In this document: positions 43,450 to 52,047 of the stretch, piece after piece | How positions within the stretch are numbered: position 1 is the first letter of the stretch | Layout of the letters: each line of letters opens with the position of its first letter | NCBI RefSeq assembly: GCF_014195535.1 | Contig: NZ_JACIBY010000007.1 | Coordinates: 1 to 64,000 of the forward strand | DNA length: 64,000 nucleotides | Origin: Runella defluvii | Lineage (GTDB): Bacteria; Bacteroidota; Bacteroidia; Cytophagales; Spirosomataceae | Reading direction: 5' to 3' | Program-made: the position numbers and the translations under genes | Notes under the pieces: model-generated | Databases searched by the model: none | Told to the model about the DNA's origin: nothing | Seen by the model: only the letters and a program-made list of their open reading frames with translations

Positions 43450-43980
43450 CTACAAGAGACGTTTTAAAATTTCTTCCCAGTTCATGACACGCTCAAATTC
43501 CGTTTCCTTGAGATTATGAGGTGCGTTGAAGAGTAATCCTTTTCCTTTGAATGTCTTCAGGTTTCGGGGCATATCGTCGATGAGGTAATCGCCGTTTAGG
43601 ATACTTTTATCGCCACAAAAAACGATGTTTGACCAAGAAATAAACCCAAAATGACGGTGAAGCCAATCGTACTTTTCGCGAAAGGAGTTGGGAAATTCCA
43701 TCGCTGCTGTTGCGACAAAAATTTCGTATTTTTTGCTCAATTCCAACACGGCTTCTTGGGCATTCGGAATGAGTGGAATGTCCGAAAAAAAGCCAGGTTC
43801 GTGGAGGATTTTGTAAAGTCGCTTTTGATCGGCTTGCGATAGGGTTTCGTAAAAAGAGTCTTGGTGAAGTTCTGCTGAAGTTAATTGGGTGTCAAATTCA
43901 CGAAGAACGATGTCTGCAAGTTTACCATGGGTATCGGCCAATACGTCGTCTTGGTCTAAAATGAGGCGTGGTTTGGTCAT
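43450..43980 (-). CDS. 5'(3')-deoxyribonucleotidase, NT5C-type HAD hydrolase
   Basis: 176 residues. HAD motif 1 is LDQDDVLAD (D10 nucleophile, D12 acid). The cap and later HAD motifs include VATAAMEFPNSFREKYDWL, IVFCGDKSIL and GDYLIDDMPRNL. The family removes phosphate from deoxyribonucleoside 5'- and 3'-monophosphates and balances nucleotide pools. Monocistronic, cytoplasmic. Uses the shared terminator on its 3' side. Confidence 0.9.
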   Translation of the reverse strand: MTKPRLILDQDDVLADTHGKLADIVLREFDTQLTSAELHQDSFYETLSQADQKRLYKILHEPGFFSDIPLIPNAQEAVLELSKKYEIFVATAAMEFPNSFREKYDWLHRHFGFISWSNIVFCGDKSILNGDYLIDDMPRNLKTFKGKGLLFNAPHNLKETEFERVMNWEEILKRLL

Positions 43981-44198
43981 GTGTTTAAATAAAGGCGATT
44001 ATAAAAAGTCAACTCCGATTTCACCAGAAAAATTCAGAGAATTAGAAGATTAATTAATCGAGCTGGTCATTGAATAAGGGTAAAAGCAGGGGTAATTTGT
44101 TGAAAATGAGAGAAAGAAAAAGGGTAAAGAATGCTTCAAAAAACATCCTTTACCCTTTAGCAGTTCGACATTTTGCATTCGACAATCGATATTCCCGT
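43981..44198. other. Gene-free gap with a porX terminator
   Basis: A 218-nt AT-rich stretch without a gene. Apart from the hairpin at 44119-44158, no conserved structure is seen. Confidence 0.5.
44119..44158 (-). terminator. Terminator of porX
   Basis: Arms 44119-44133 and 44144-44158 pair over 15 positions with one G-T wobble, around a 10-nt loop. Read on the minus strand the hairpin is followed by TTTTCTTTC. Confidence 0.8.
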
Positions 44199-45761
44199 TT
44201 ATCCTTTCGGCTTCAAAAACACAAAAGGTATAATCATTTCTTCGATAGAGACACCTCCGTGTTGAAACGTATCACGGTACATATTTACGTATTGATTGAA
44301 GTTGTTGGGGTAGGCAAAAAAGTAATCGCCAAGGGTGAAAACGTAGGCAGTTGATACGTTCAGTTTCGGTAAAAACAATCGCTCAGGACGGCGGCATACG
44401 TAAAGGTGGTTGTCGTCAAAACCAAGGTTTTTGCCCTGTTTGTAGCGCAAATTGGTGTTAGTTTCGCGGTAGCCGACGATTTTTACTGGTTTCTTCACAC
44501 GCGTCATGCCATGATCGGTAGTAATGATAATGCGCCCTTTTTTCTCCGCAATTTTCTGAATCAAATCCATAATGGGCGAATGCTGAAACCAAGACTTGGT
44601 AATGGAGCGATAGGCAGCTTCGTCAGGTGCTAATTCTTTGATCATCATCATGTCGGTTCGGGCGTGCGAAAGCATGTCCACGAAGTTATAGACGATGACG
44701 TTCAAGTGGTTTTTCCAGAGATTAGGCAAGTTATCAACGAGGTTTTTACCTTGGTTCTGGTTGATGATTTTGTTGTACGAAAACCGTACTTGCATACGAT
44801 TACGTTCAAATTGCTTCCGCAACAAATCTTCTTCGTGCTTATTTAACCCTTCTTCGCCTTCGGGAGTGTTTTCATCGTTTACCCACCAATTTGGGTATTG
44901 TTTTTCGATTTCACTCGGCATCAATCCCGCAAAAATGGAGTTACGTGAAAAACCCGTCGTCGTAGGGAGTATTGAATAATAAGAGCCTTCTTCTTCAATC
45001 GTAAAGTATTCATTCAGAAGAGGTTCTACTACTTTCCATTGGTCAAAACGGAAGTTGTCGATGAGAATAAAAAAGAGCGGCTCGCTGGGTTTCATCAACG
45101 GAAATACTTTCCGCTTCATTAACTGGTGCGACAGAATGGGTTTGTCGGAATGAGGGTCGTTGAGCCAGTCTTCGTAATTGTCAATGATAAACTTGCAAAA
45201 GTTGTTGTTTGCTTCTTCTTTTTGGGTGTAAAACACCTCTTCCATGCTTTTGTCTTTGCTCTGCTCAAGTTCTAACTCCCAGTATATGAGCTTTTTGTAA
45301 AGTTCTACCCACTCAGAGTGGCCGATGCGGTCTTGGTATTGCATGGCCAGCTGGCGGAACTCTTGCATGTAATTGTGGTTTGTTTTTTCACTAACCAAGC
45401 GCTTGTTGTCCAAAATCTTTTTGACCGACAATAAAATCTGATTGGGATTCAGCGGCTTGATGAGGTAGTCGGCAATTTTAGAACCAATGGCTTCCTCCAT
45501 GATGCGCTCTTCCTCGCTTTTGGTAATCATAACCACGGGAAGGTTTGGGCGACTTTGCTTAATTTGAGCTAAGGTTTCAAGCCCCGTGAGCCCAGGCATA
45601 TTTTCGTCCAAAAAAACGACATCAAAACGTTCTTGCTCTACTTTTTCGAGGGCGTCTGCGCCGCTATTGACTGGAGTAATGGTGTAACCTTTGCCCGTTA
45701 AGAATAAAATATGGGGTTTAAGTAAGTCTATTTCATCGTCTGCCCAGAGGATATTTGCCAT
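44199..45761 (-). CDS. porX: T9SS response regulator and PglZ phosphatase PorX
   Basis: Start set at ATG 45761 (520 residues); the frame to 45866 is an unlikely leader. A receiver domain (1-120) has acidic D8/D9, the phospho-acceptor D52 (VVFLDENMPGL) and K near DYLIKPL. After a helical linker, the PglZ alkaline-phosphatase-fold domain begins about residue 210, with LFFILIDNFRFDQW, LPTTTGFSRNSIFAG (nucleophile Thr) and IITTDHGMTRV. This is the architecture of PorX, which controls and responds to the type IX secretion system with PorY and SigP in Porphyromonas. Monocistronic here. No porY is in the window. Confidence 0.93.
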   Translation of the reverse strand: MANILWADDEIDLLKPHILFLTGKGYTITPVNSGADALEKVEQERFDVVFLDENMPGLTGLETLAQIKQSRPNLPVVMITKSEEERIMEEAIGSKIADYLIKPLNPNQILLSVKKILDNKRLVSEKTNHNYMQEFRQLAMQYQDRIGHSEWVELYKKLIYWELELEQSKDKSMEEVFYTQKEEANNNFCKFIIDNYEDWLNDPHSDKPILSHQLMKRKVFPLMKPSEPLFFILIDNFRFDQWKVVEPLLNEYFTIEEEGSYYSILPTTTGFSRNSIFAGLMPSEIEKQYPNWWVNDENTPEGEEGLNKHEEDLLRKQFERNRMQVRFSYNKIINQNQGKNLVDNLPNLWKNHLNVIVYNFVDMLSHARTDMMMIKELAPDEAAYRSITKSWFQHSPIMDLIQKIAEKKGRIIITTDHGMTRVKKPVKIVGYRETNTNLRYKQGKNLGFDDNHLYVCRRPERLFLPKLNVSTAYVFTLGDYFFAYPNNFNQYVNMYRDTFQHGGVSIEEMIIPFVFLKPKG

Positions 45762-45955
45762 AGTGAATTGTGTTGAATTGATACAAAGGAGTTGGTGAGT
45801 ACAAGAGTTCTTGAAACTTGACTTTTCTAACGTGCGAAGGTGCGAATAATTGTAGAGAAGTGACAATTATCAGCCAAGATAAATGCGTTTTATCATATTT
45901 TTTAGTGGGTTGAATAAAGAAATTTGACCTGTTCACCAACTAATTCTCCCTAAAA

Positions 45956-46768
45956 ATGAAAACGATACTTGTCCCCACCGACCTGAGCGATGTCTCTGAA
46001 TATGCCCTTGAGGTAGCCGTAGAAATTGCAAAAAAACAAGGAGCAACGGTGTCGCTGTTGAAGAAAATTGTTTTTCCAACGCTCGAATACACCATGATAG
46101 ACAACGAATTTTATGAGTCGAAAGATGAATTTTATAAGTACTTAACGCAAGACTCGAAAGAGCGCCTTAAAGACATGGTGGACAAGCCAAAGTACGACAA
46201 TGTAAAGTTTCGATTTAAAATCATGCGAGATACGGATACGCTGGCGTCGATTGTAACGCAGCAAAACGTTGACCTTATTGTGATGGGTTCTACGGGGGCA
46301 ACGGGCTGGAAAGAGTGGACAAAAGGCTCTAATGCAGAGCAGGTTGTGCGTTATTCTCGCTGCCCAGTGTTGGTGGTAAAAGCACCCGTTGCTGCGTTTA
46401 AGCGCGTTGTAGTAGCCATTGATTTTGAAAATATTGGATTTATTAAAACGTCATTGGCCTTGTTGGATACCGCGCAAATTGAACCATACTTTGTGTATGT
46501 TGATAACGGAATGGCAAAATTTGACGGGCCGCAATTAAAAAATGAAATGGGAAAACTTGCGCTTGAGTTGGGCTTGACAAATTACGAGTTTACCATTTTT
46601 AATGATGATACGATTGAGCAAGGAATTTTGGATTATGCCAAGGAAGTAGAAGCGGATATTATTGTGATGTACACGCACGGGCGCAAGGGTTTGGATCACT
46701 TTATCAATGGAAGTATCGCCGAAGACGTTGTTAATCATGCAGATATTCCAGTATTAGTGAGTCATTAA
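45956..46768 (+). CDS. Tandem universal stress protein
   Basis: 270 residues made of two Usp domains. Domain 1 (1-140) starts TILVPTDLSDVSEYALEVA and has the ATP-binding GSTGATGWKEWTKGSNAE loop. Domain 2 (150-270) ends with MYTHGRKGLDHFINGSIAED, a weaker G-x-x-G-x9-G pattern. Such proteins bind ATP and are induced by starvation and stress. Divergent from porX. A cluster of repeats and a terminator follow. Confidence 0.92.
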   Translation: MKTILVPTDLSDVSEYALEVAVEIAKKQGATVSLLKKIVFPTLEYTMIDNEFYESKDEFYKYLTQDSKERLKDMVDKPKYDNVKFRFKIMRDTDTLASIVTQQNVDLIVMGSTGATGWKEWTKGSNAEQVVRYSRCPVLVVKAPVAAFKRVVVAIDFENIGFIKTSLALLDTAQIEPYFVYVDNGMAKFDGPQLKNEMGKLALELGLTNYEFTIFNDDTIEQGILDYAKEVEADIIVMYTHGRKGLDHFINGSIAEDVVNHADIPVLVSH

Positions 46769-46772
46769 CAAC

Positions 46773-46870
46773 CGTCAGACGATAGTCAGACGGTATGTTG
46801 ACTAAATGCCGCATTGTCAGACGATAGTCAGACGATGATTAGACGTAATACTGTTTGACTATCGTCTGAC
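46773..46870. repeat. GTCAGACGATAGTCAGAC direct and inverted repeat cluster
   Basis: The motif TCAGACGATAGTCAGACG occurs at 46775-46792 and again at 46817-46834, 42 nt apart. The complementary GACTATCGTCTGAC occurs at 46857-46870. The ends of the first copy (CCGTC...GACGG) are themselves complementary, so hairpins form within and between copies. Lies between the stress protein gene and its terminator. A binding site array or a small palindromic element; not a gene. Confidence 0.65.
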
Positions 46871-46888
46871 AGTGACGTACAAAATCAG

Positions 46889-46924
46889 AAAAGAATGGTG
46901 CGCGGGGCGTGCCATTCTTTTTTT
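46889..46924 (+). terminator. Terminator after the universal stress protein gene
   Basis: AAGAATGG and CCATTCTT form the outer stem, extended inward by G-T wobbles and GC pairs (TGCGC / GCGTG), followed by seven T. Placed downstream of the repeat cluster. Confidence 0.8.
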
Positions 46925-46929
46925 ATGCG

Positions 46930-46937
46930 TAATTTTG
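46930..46937 (+). promoter_or_regulatory. -7 element of pyrE
   Basis: TAATTTTG matches TAnnTTTG perfectly, about 55 nt before the pyrE ATG. The -33 region overlaps the preceding terminator T-run and holds no exact TTTG. Confidence 0.5.
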
Positions 46938-46992
46938 CCCCGCAAAATAGCGTATCTAGTAACTTCAAACTCGTGCATTTGCACGCATTTTC

Positions 46993-47634
46993 ATGCAAAA
47001 CCACTCGGATGTATCGCGTCAAATTGCGGCGCACTTACTCAATATCGAGGCCATTCGTCTTCGTCCCGACCAACCTTTTAAATGGAGCTCGGGCTGGAAT
47101 TCACCCATTTATTGTGATAATCGCCTTTCACTTTCGTACCCCGAAGTACGAACTTACATCAAAAATGCCCTTGCAGATGCCATTCGCGTTGCTTTTCCAG
47201 CAGCCGAACTGATTGCAGGCGTTGCTACAGCGGGTATTGCTCAAGGAGCGCTTGTTGCGGATGTCCTGCACATGCCTTATGCCTATGTACGTCCTGAACC
47301 CAAAAAACACGGCATGGGCAATCAAATCGAAGGGCGTATTTTGCCAGGCCAAAAAGTAGTGGTTTTGGAAGATTTGATTTCGACGGGCGGTAGTTCGTTG
47401 AAAGTAGTGGATGTTTTGCGTGAAGCAGGTGCGGAAGTCTTGGGAATGGCAGCCATTTTTACCTACGGTTTTGCGTTAGCCGATGAAAACTTTAGCCAAA
47501 AAGGAGTAGAGTTAATGTGTTTAAGCAATTACGATAGCTTATTACAAGAGGCTTTAAAATTGGATTATGTGACTGAGGGCCAGTTAGAAACGTTGGCGCA
47601 GTGGCGTAAAGACCCAGGAAGCTGGGGCGTATAA
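46993..47634 (+). CDS. pyrE: Orotate phosphoribosyltransferase
   Basis: 213 residues. The orotate-side residues appear in WSSGWNSPIYCDNR, the PRPP-binding loop is VVVLEDLISTGGSSLKV (about 117-133), and YVRPEPKKHG is the catalytic loop with Lys and His. It makes OMP from orotate and PRPP in pyrimidine synthesis. Start ATG follows a -7 box. A hairpin terminator follows. Confidence 0.96.
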   Translation: MQNHSDVSRQIAAHLLNIEAIRLRPDQPFKWSSGWNSPIYCDNRLSLSYPEVRTYIKNALADAIRVAFPAAELIAGVATAGIAQGALVADVLHMPYAYVRPEPKKHGMGNQIEGRILPGQKVVVLEDLISTGGSSLKVVDVLREAGAEVLGMAAIFTYGFALADENFSQKGVELMCLSNYDSLLQEALKLDYVTEGQLETLAQWRKDPGSWGV

Positions 47635-47645
47635 CAAATTTGTCT

Positions 47646-47673
47646 CGCCTCGGCATTTTGTCGGGGCGTTTTT
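47646..47673 (+). terminator. Terminator after pyrE
   Basis: CGCCTCGGC and GTCGGGGCG pair over 9 bp with two G-U wobbles, loop ATTTT, followed by five T. It lies between the pyrE stop and the pgeF start. Confidence 0.75.
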
Positions 47674-47685
47674 AATTCTTCTCGC

Positions 47686-48432
47686 ATGAGCTCTGTTAAT
47701 ATCCCATCTATATTTTCTCCATTTAATCACCTAATTGCGGCCGAAAGTACCCGCCTTGGCGGAGTAAGTAGCCCACCGTTTTCGTCGTTAAATTTGGGAA
47801 TTAATACCCAAGATTCTTTTGAAAATGTTCAAGCCAATCGGGCTATTTTTTTTCAACAATTAGGTATTGAAGAAACTCAGTTTGCGTCGTCATTTCAAGT
47901 GCACGGTGCCGAAGTGCAAATTGTCGAAAAAGGTGGCCGCGCTGAAGGGTACGACGCGCTCGTGACCAATCAACCAAATGTGTTTGTGGGGGTGACGGTG
48001 GCAGATTGTACCCCGATTTTGATTTTTGACTCAAAACAGTTGGCCGTAGGAGCCATTCATGCAGGTTGGCGCGGAACGGTCGCCGAGATTGTTCGCAAAA
48101 CCTTGACAACCATGGCCGAAACTTACGGGACGCAAGCCAAAGATTGTTTCGCCTACGTGGGAACCTGCATCGACGAGTGTTCGTTTGAAGTAGGAGAGGA
48201 GGTAGCTGACCAATTTGAGGCCGAATTCAAACGCTTTGATACAGGGCTTAACAAATACTTCGTCGATTTAAAACGTGCCAATGCTGCTCAATTAGTAGCT
48301 TTTGGTATTCCAAAAAATCAAATAGAGATTTCCTCATTTTCAACCATCACGCACAACGAGACCTTTTTCTCTTATCGACTAGAAAAAGGGCAAACAGGCC
48401 GAATGTTGGCCGTTATTGGGCGAAAAGAGTAA
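47686..48432 (+). CDS. pgeF: Peptidoglycan editing factor PgeF (laccase-domain, YfiH)
   Basis: 248 residues. Conserved FQVHGAEVQIV, ADCTPILIFD, AIHAGWRGTV (zinc His) and VGTCIDECSFEVG (zinc Cys). PgeF hydrolyses UDP-MurNAc-L-Ser-D-Glu-type errors in peptidoglycan precursors; older annotations call it polyphenol oxidase. Cytoplasmic. The EamA gene downstream starts 20 nt after its stop if the ATG at 48452 is used. Confidence 0.94.
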   Translation: MSSVNIPSIFSPFNHLIAAESTRLGGVSSPPFSSLNLGINTQDSFENVQANRAIFFQQLGIEETQFASSFQVHGAEVQIVEKGGRAEGYDALVTNQPNVFVGVTVADCTPILIFDSKQLAVGAIHAGWRGTVAEIVRKTLTTMAETYGTQAKDCFAYVGTCIDECSFEVGEEVADQFEAEFKRFDTGLNKYFVDLKRANAAQLVAFGIPKNQIEISSFSTITHNETFFSYRLEKGQTGRMLAVIGRKE

Positions 48433-48451
48433 ACTAGAGAATTATTCTACA

Positions 48452-49360
48452 ATGCAACAATCTTCATCTTCGTTAAAACTTTGGGTTAATCTTCTGTTGG
48501 TGTACGTGATTTGGGGTTCTACCTTTTTAGGAGTTCGCTATGCCCTCGAAACGTTACCGCCGTTGTTGACCAATACCATTCGATTTTTAGTGGGTGGTGT
48601 CCTTTTATTTGTCTTTACCTTGCTCAGAGGATACGGTATTCCTTCGCTTAAACAATGGTTGTCGGCAGCTTGGGTAGGTGTGTTGTTGAGCGGCATCGGA
48701 AACTGCGCAGTAGCGTATGCCATTGGTTACATGCCGTCGGGGTTAGTGGCTTTGTTGGTTGCAACTTTGCCAGGCTGGATGGTGGGTTTGGATTATTATT
48801 TCTTTGCGCGTCAAAAACCCTCATGGATTACCGTACTTGGGTTGGGCGTGGGGCTAGTTGGAATGTATATTTTGTTAAACCCATTTGGGCAAGAACACAC
48901 CCGTGAAATCCCGCTTTGGCCAGCATTCATGGTATTTATTGGGTCAATCACTTGGGCGTGGGGGTCGTTGCAATCCCCTTATTTGGACATGCCACCACGT
49001 ATGCAAACGACTGCCATTCAAATGCTGGGGGGAGGGTTTTTTTCGCTGGTAATGAGTTTGGCATTAGAGCCCAAAATGAGTGAGTCTTTGTCGCACATGA
49101 CGAACCAAACATATTTTTCTTTGGCTTACCTTATCGTTATGGGTTCGTTTGTGGGGTATTCGGCTTATGTGTGGCTGCTGCACCATGCGCCTCCAACGTT
49201 GACCGCTACCTATGCTTATGTCAATCCCGTTGTTGCCATCATTTTAGGCGCTTTGTTTATTCACGAAGTGCCAAGTAGCCGATCGTTAGTAGCTTCGGCG
49301 GTGGTGTTGGCGGGAGTGGTTTTGATTACGTTGGGGCGCCGCTTTTCGGTAAAAAGCTAA
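48452..49360 (+). CDS. EamA/DMT-superfamily transporter
   Basis: Start taken at ATG 48452 (302 residues) because the frame from 48416 overlaps pgeF. Ten predicted membrane helices in two EamA repeats: WVNLLLVYVIWGSTFLGVRY starts the first and AFMVFIGSITWAWGSLQSPY the second. HHAPPTLTATYAYVNPVVAIILG is a typical EamA motif. It likely exports amino acids or other small metabolites. Substrate not predictable. Ends in a shared hairpin. Confidence 0.92.
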   Translation: MQQSSSSLKLWVNLLLVYVIWGSTFLGVRYALETLPPLLTNTIRFLVGGVLLFVFTLLRGYGIPSLKQWLSAAWVGVLLSGIGNCAVAYAIGYMPSGLVALLVATLPGWMVGLDYYFFARQKPSWITVLGLGVGLVGMYILLNPFGQEHTREIPLWPAFMVFIGSITWAWGSLQSPYLDMPPRMQTTAIQMLGGGFFSLVMSLALEPKMSESLSHMTNQTYFSLAYLIVMGSFVGYSAYVWLLHHAPPTLTATYAYVNPVVAIILGALFIHEVPSSRSLVASAVVLAGVVLITLGRRFSVKS

Positions 49361-49384
49361 AATGACTGCTTTGTAAATAAAATG

Positions 49385-49436
49385 GCCTTAGCCTCAACAT
49401 TATTGCAATAGAATGCGCAAAAGTCGAGGCTAAGGC
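49385..49436. terminator. Bidirectional hairpin between EamA and ferritin-like genes
   Basis: GCCTTAGCCTCAAC (49385-49398) pairs with GTCGAGGCTAAGGC (49423-49436) at 13 of 14 positions, with a 24-nt loop. A-runs follow on the plus strand. Convergent genes end on both sides (49360, 49471). Confidence 0.8.
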
Positions 49437-49470
49437 TAAAAAAGATACCCACGCGTTTTAATCTAAACGC

Positions 49471-50271
49471 TTATTTAATGAATGGACCTGCAATGGCCAA
49501 TACTTCTTCTTTTGTCAAAGGCTCGTCAAACGAATCTTGCGCAAATTTCATGGCTCTCATTTGAGAAGCATTGTTTTGGAACAATAGTTTTGGTTGCGAA
49601 AGCGCCACAATGTCAACCCCTGCTACGTGGGTTGTGTTGTTTTCACGCGCATAGATAGCGGCAGGAACCCCACCTGTGTTCATTTCGCTGGCATAGGCCG
49701 ACATACTACGGATAATTCTAATTTCCCCAGCGTGACGAGCTTCCACGGAGTGAATACGAAGCGCTGCCTCTAAAATATCTCGGTTGCTTGCCAAATTAGG
49801 CGCTTGCCCCTTGTAAGCACGAACCCCCGTGTCTTCAAATGCTTGCGCTAGGGTAAGAAATACAGGATAATTGGTGTAAGGATTGGGAAAAGCACCTTTG
49901 GCAGTAAAATCAAACTCGGGTTTTGCTACTGCACTAGCTCCCAATGCACTTTTAAGAAAGGCAACGTGTTGTGCTTCGTGTTTGGCAATTTCGTTAATAA
50001 GCCCTCGGTCTGCCCCAAAGTTAAGACTAGAGTTCATCCCTTTCATATAGAACTCTGCTTCAAGGTATTCCAGTACCAGTGCAAAATTTAGCACGTCGGT
50101 TATTGTATTACTTTGCCCATAGGCTTTATTTAGTACACCTGCAAAAAAAAGGCCACTCGTTGCCGCTGCAACAGAGGTTGTCTTTAACATTTTGCGGCGC
50201 GAGTAGTTGAATTTTTCGGCGGCATCACCGTCAATTTTTTCAATGTCAGAAAGAATATTGAAGATATTCAT
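49471..50271 (-). CDS. Ferritin-like domain protein with twin-arginine-like leader
   Basis: 266 residues. After a short cytoplasmic stretch, YSRRKMLKTTSVAAATSGLFFAGV (about 24-47; two Arg before a hydrophobic core) looks like a Tat-type or anchor segment. The helical ferritin-like domain (about 60-235) carries VLEYLEAEFYM, HEAQHVAFL and HSVEARHAGE, whose Glu/His residues form a di-iron site. This fits the ferritin_2 / desiccation-related group. Likely exported and involved in iron or oxidative stress handling; activity unknown. It sits 15 nt downstream of its paralog. Confidence 0.82.
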   Translation of the reverse strand: MNIFNILSDIEKIDGDAAEKFNYSRRKMLKTTSVAAATSGLFFAGVLNKAYGQSNTITDVLNFALVLEYLEAEFYMKGMNSSLNFGADRGLINEIAKHEAQHVAFLKSALGASAVAKPEFDFTAKGAFPNPYTNYPVFLTLAQAFEDTGVRAYKGQAPNLASNRDILEAALRIHSVEARHAGEIRIIRSMSAYASEMNTGGVPAAIYARENNTTHVAGVDIVALSQPKLLFQNNASQMRAMKFAQDSFDEPLTKEEVLAIAGPFIK

Positions 50272-50286
50272 GGTTTTGCTATGATT

Positions 50287-51051
50287 TTAGGCGTTGGTGG
50301 TTGGTAAATTGGCTCCGCTTAGTTTTTGTTTGATAAACCCTTGCGCTACAGGAAGCACTTCCGATGGCTTATAGACGATATCCAAACCATTTGAATCAGT
50401 CGTACCAAATCCGAAAGAGTAAGTAGAGCCAGGTAGCGGCAAATACATGTGCCCCGTAACTGAAGCGTGGCGGGCTTCTACCGAGACAATTTTACCCGCA
50501 ATTCCGATAATATCCGCGTTTTTGATGTAACGTGCCGCGCCATTATAAGCACCCACTCCAGTACTTTCTAGGATGTTAGCAACTTGAAAAACGTTGTTAC
50601 GGTCATTGAAGTTGACCGTCGAAAAGTCAAAGTCTAGGTCAGGAATGGCATTTGCCCCCAATACTGCTCTGAAAAATTCGCGGTGTACCAATTCGTGCTC
50701 TCTAATTTCTTGCAAGATTTGGAGTTCATTAAAAGTCAATCCTGCCGTTTTTTCTTGAGCAACAGTGTAAAAAGCAGTTTCTAATTGCTCCAAAGCATAC
50801 GCATAATTAAGGATTCCAATGTCGCCTGCTCCCAAATCAATGGAGCCATCAGCATTTACCCTTGCCCCAGAATGGGCCATCGAGCCACCAGTAGGTGAAA
50901 GGTCGAGGCTTTTTGAACAAGCCATCAAAAACGAAGTCGTAGATGCGGCAAAGATGCCCAAATGGCGTAAAAATAATCTTCGCTCTGCAGAAGGAATGCT
51001 TGGAACCGTTGGCCCTTTGGCTTTTGTTTCTGAAATAGTTGATTTTTCCAT
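50287..51051 (-). CDS. Ferritin-like domain protein, lipoprotein-type leader
   Basis: 254 residues. The leader RRLFLRHLGIFAASTTSFLMACSKS combines two Arg with a Cys at a lipobox-like position, so it could be a Tat-exported lipoprotein. The ferritin-like helices carry YALEQLETAFYT, EHELVHREFFRAVLG and VSVEARHASVTG. It is paralogous to the next gene, sharing the order of motifs. First gene of a two-gene operon. Its C-terminal part after residue 205 differs from the partner. Confidence 0.82.
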   Translation of the reverse strand: MEKSTISETKAKGPTVPSIPSAERRLFLRHLGIFAASTTSFLMACSKSLDLSPTGGSMAHSGARVNADGSIDLGAGDIGILNYAYALEQLETAFYTVAQEKTAGLTFNELQILQEIREHELVHREFFRAVLGANAIPDLDFDFSTVNFNDRNNVFQVANILESTGVGAYNGAARYIKNADIIGIAGKIVSVEARHASVTGHMYLPLPGSTYSFGFGTTDSNGLDIVYKPSEVLPVAQGFIKQKLSGANLPTTNA

Positions 51052-51320
51052 AGAAATAAGGCATTGTAACGTTTAACTGCATTTGGAAATCAAATACATC
51101 CGTACATACGGTTGGCTTTCATCTGGCGGATTTACGAGAAAAAAAATAGTCGTAAAAGAAGAGAATATAAAAAATATTGCAAATAAAATATTTAAAAGAA
51201 AATTATATGCTTATATTCAGATAATCAGGCTGTTATATTAATTTGAGTTGTGTTTTTATTGTATTAAAAACATATAAAAAATAATTATTTTTTGTTAAAA
51301 ATCTCTAAAATAAAAAATTG
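51052..51320. promoter_or_regulatory. Divergent intergenic region between ferritin-like and DJ-1 genes
   Basis: A 269-nt, very AT-rich stretch with no gene. It must hold promoters for both sides. TGTATTTG on the minus strand and TTAATTTG on the plus strand are each one base off the -7 consensus; neither has a firm -33. Confidence 0.4.
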
Positions 51321-51932
51321 ATGACACGCAGCGTAGCCATTTTTCTCTTCGATGAGGTCGAAGTGCTTGATTTTGCAGGGCCTTATGAGGTCTTTAGTGT
51401 AGCTGGTTTACGGACGCTCCCACAGAAACCGTTTGATGTTTTTACGGTGGCCGAAAAACCTTCCATTGTCGCACGAAACGGACTGAAAGTTACCACTGAT
51501 TATACATTCGAAAATATGCCCAAAGCGGACATTGTATTGCTACCAGGTGGGGGTGGTTATACGCCCGACGGAGTAGCCTTTGGTAGCCGACGTGAAATGA
51601 ATAACCCTGTGGTGCTGGAGTGGGTCAAAAAACAGGCGACACAAGTAGAACTCCTTTTGTCGGTTTGTACGGGGGCATTGATTCTGGGACAAGCAGGTTT
51701 ATTAAATGGGTTAAAAGCAACCACGCATTTTATGGCGCTTGATTCGTTGCGGGCTATTTCTGCTGAGATTGAGGTAGTCGAAAAAGTTCGGTACATGGAT
51801 AATGGAACCGTAATTTTATCGGCGGGGGTTTCGGCGGGCATTGACATGTCGTATTACGTGGTAAGCAAGCTGCTAGGGTCAGAAATTGCTACCGAAGCCG
51901 CCCGTTATGCACAATACGACTATTGGCCTTGA
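51321..51932 (+). CDS. DJ-1/PfpI family protein, isonitrile hydratase-like
   Basis: The ATG at 51321 gives 203 residues; the TTG at 51318 is directly before it. The start SVAIFLFDEVEVLDFAGPYEVF, GGGGYTPDG and the nucleophile Cys in LLSVCTGALILGQAGLLNG fit the isonitrile hydratase/AraC-associated DJ-1 subgroup. No DNA-binding domain is attached. Cytoplasmic hydratase or chaperone-like activity is inferred. Confidence 0.88.
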   Translation: MTRSVAIFLFDEVEVLDFAGPYEVFSVAGLRTLPQKPFDVFTVAEKPSIVARNGLKVTTDYTFENMPKADIVLLPGGGGYTPDGVAFGSRREMNNPVVLEWVKKQATQVELLLSVCTGALILGQAGLLNGLKATTHFMALDSLRAISAEIEVVEKVRYMDNGTVILSAGVSAGIDMSYYVVSKLLGSEIATEAARYAQYDYWP

Positions 51933-52047
51933 GCAGAGATATACCAAAACAAAATGCCCTTATTTGTAATTTTTCCAAAGATTTAATACTTTGCCTAAGA
52001 ATTCTCAGTTATACATAGTAAGAAACCACTTTAACATTTCAATCACC

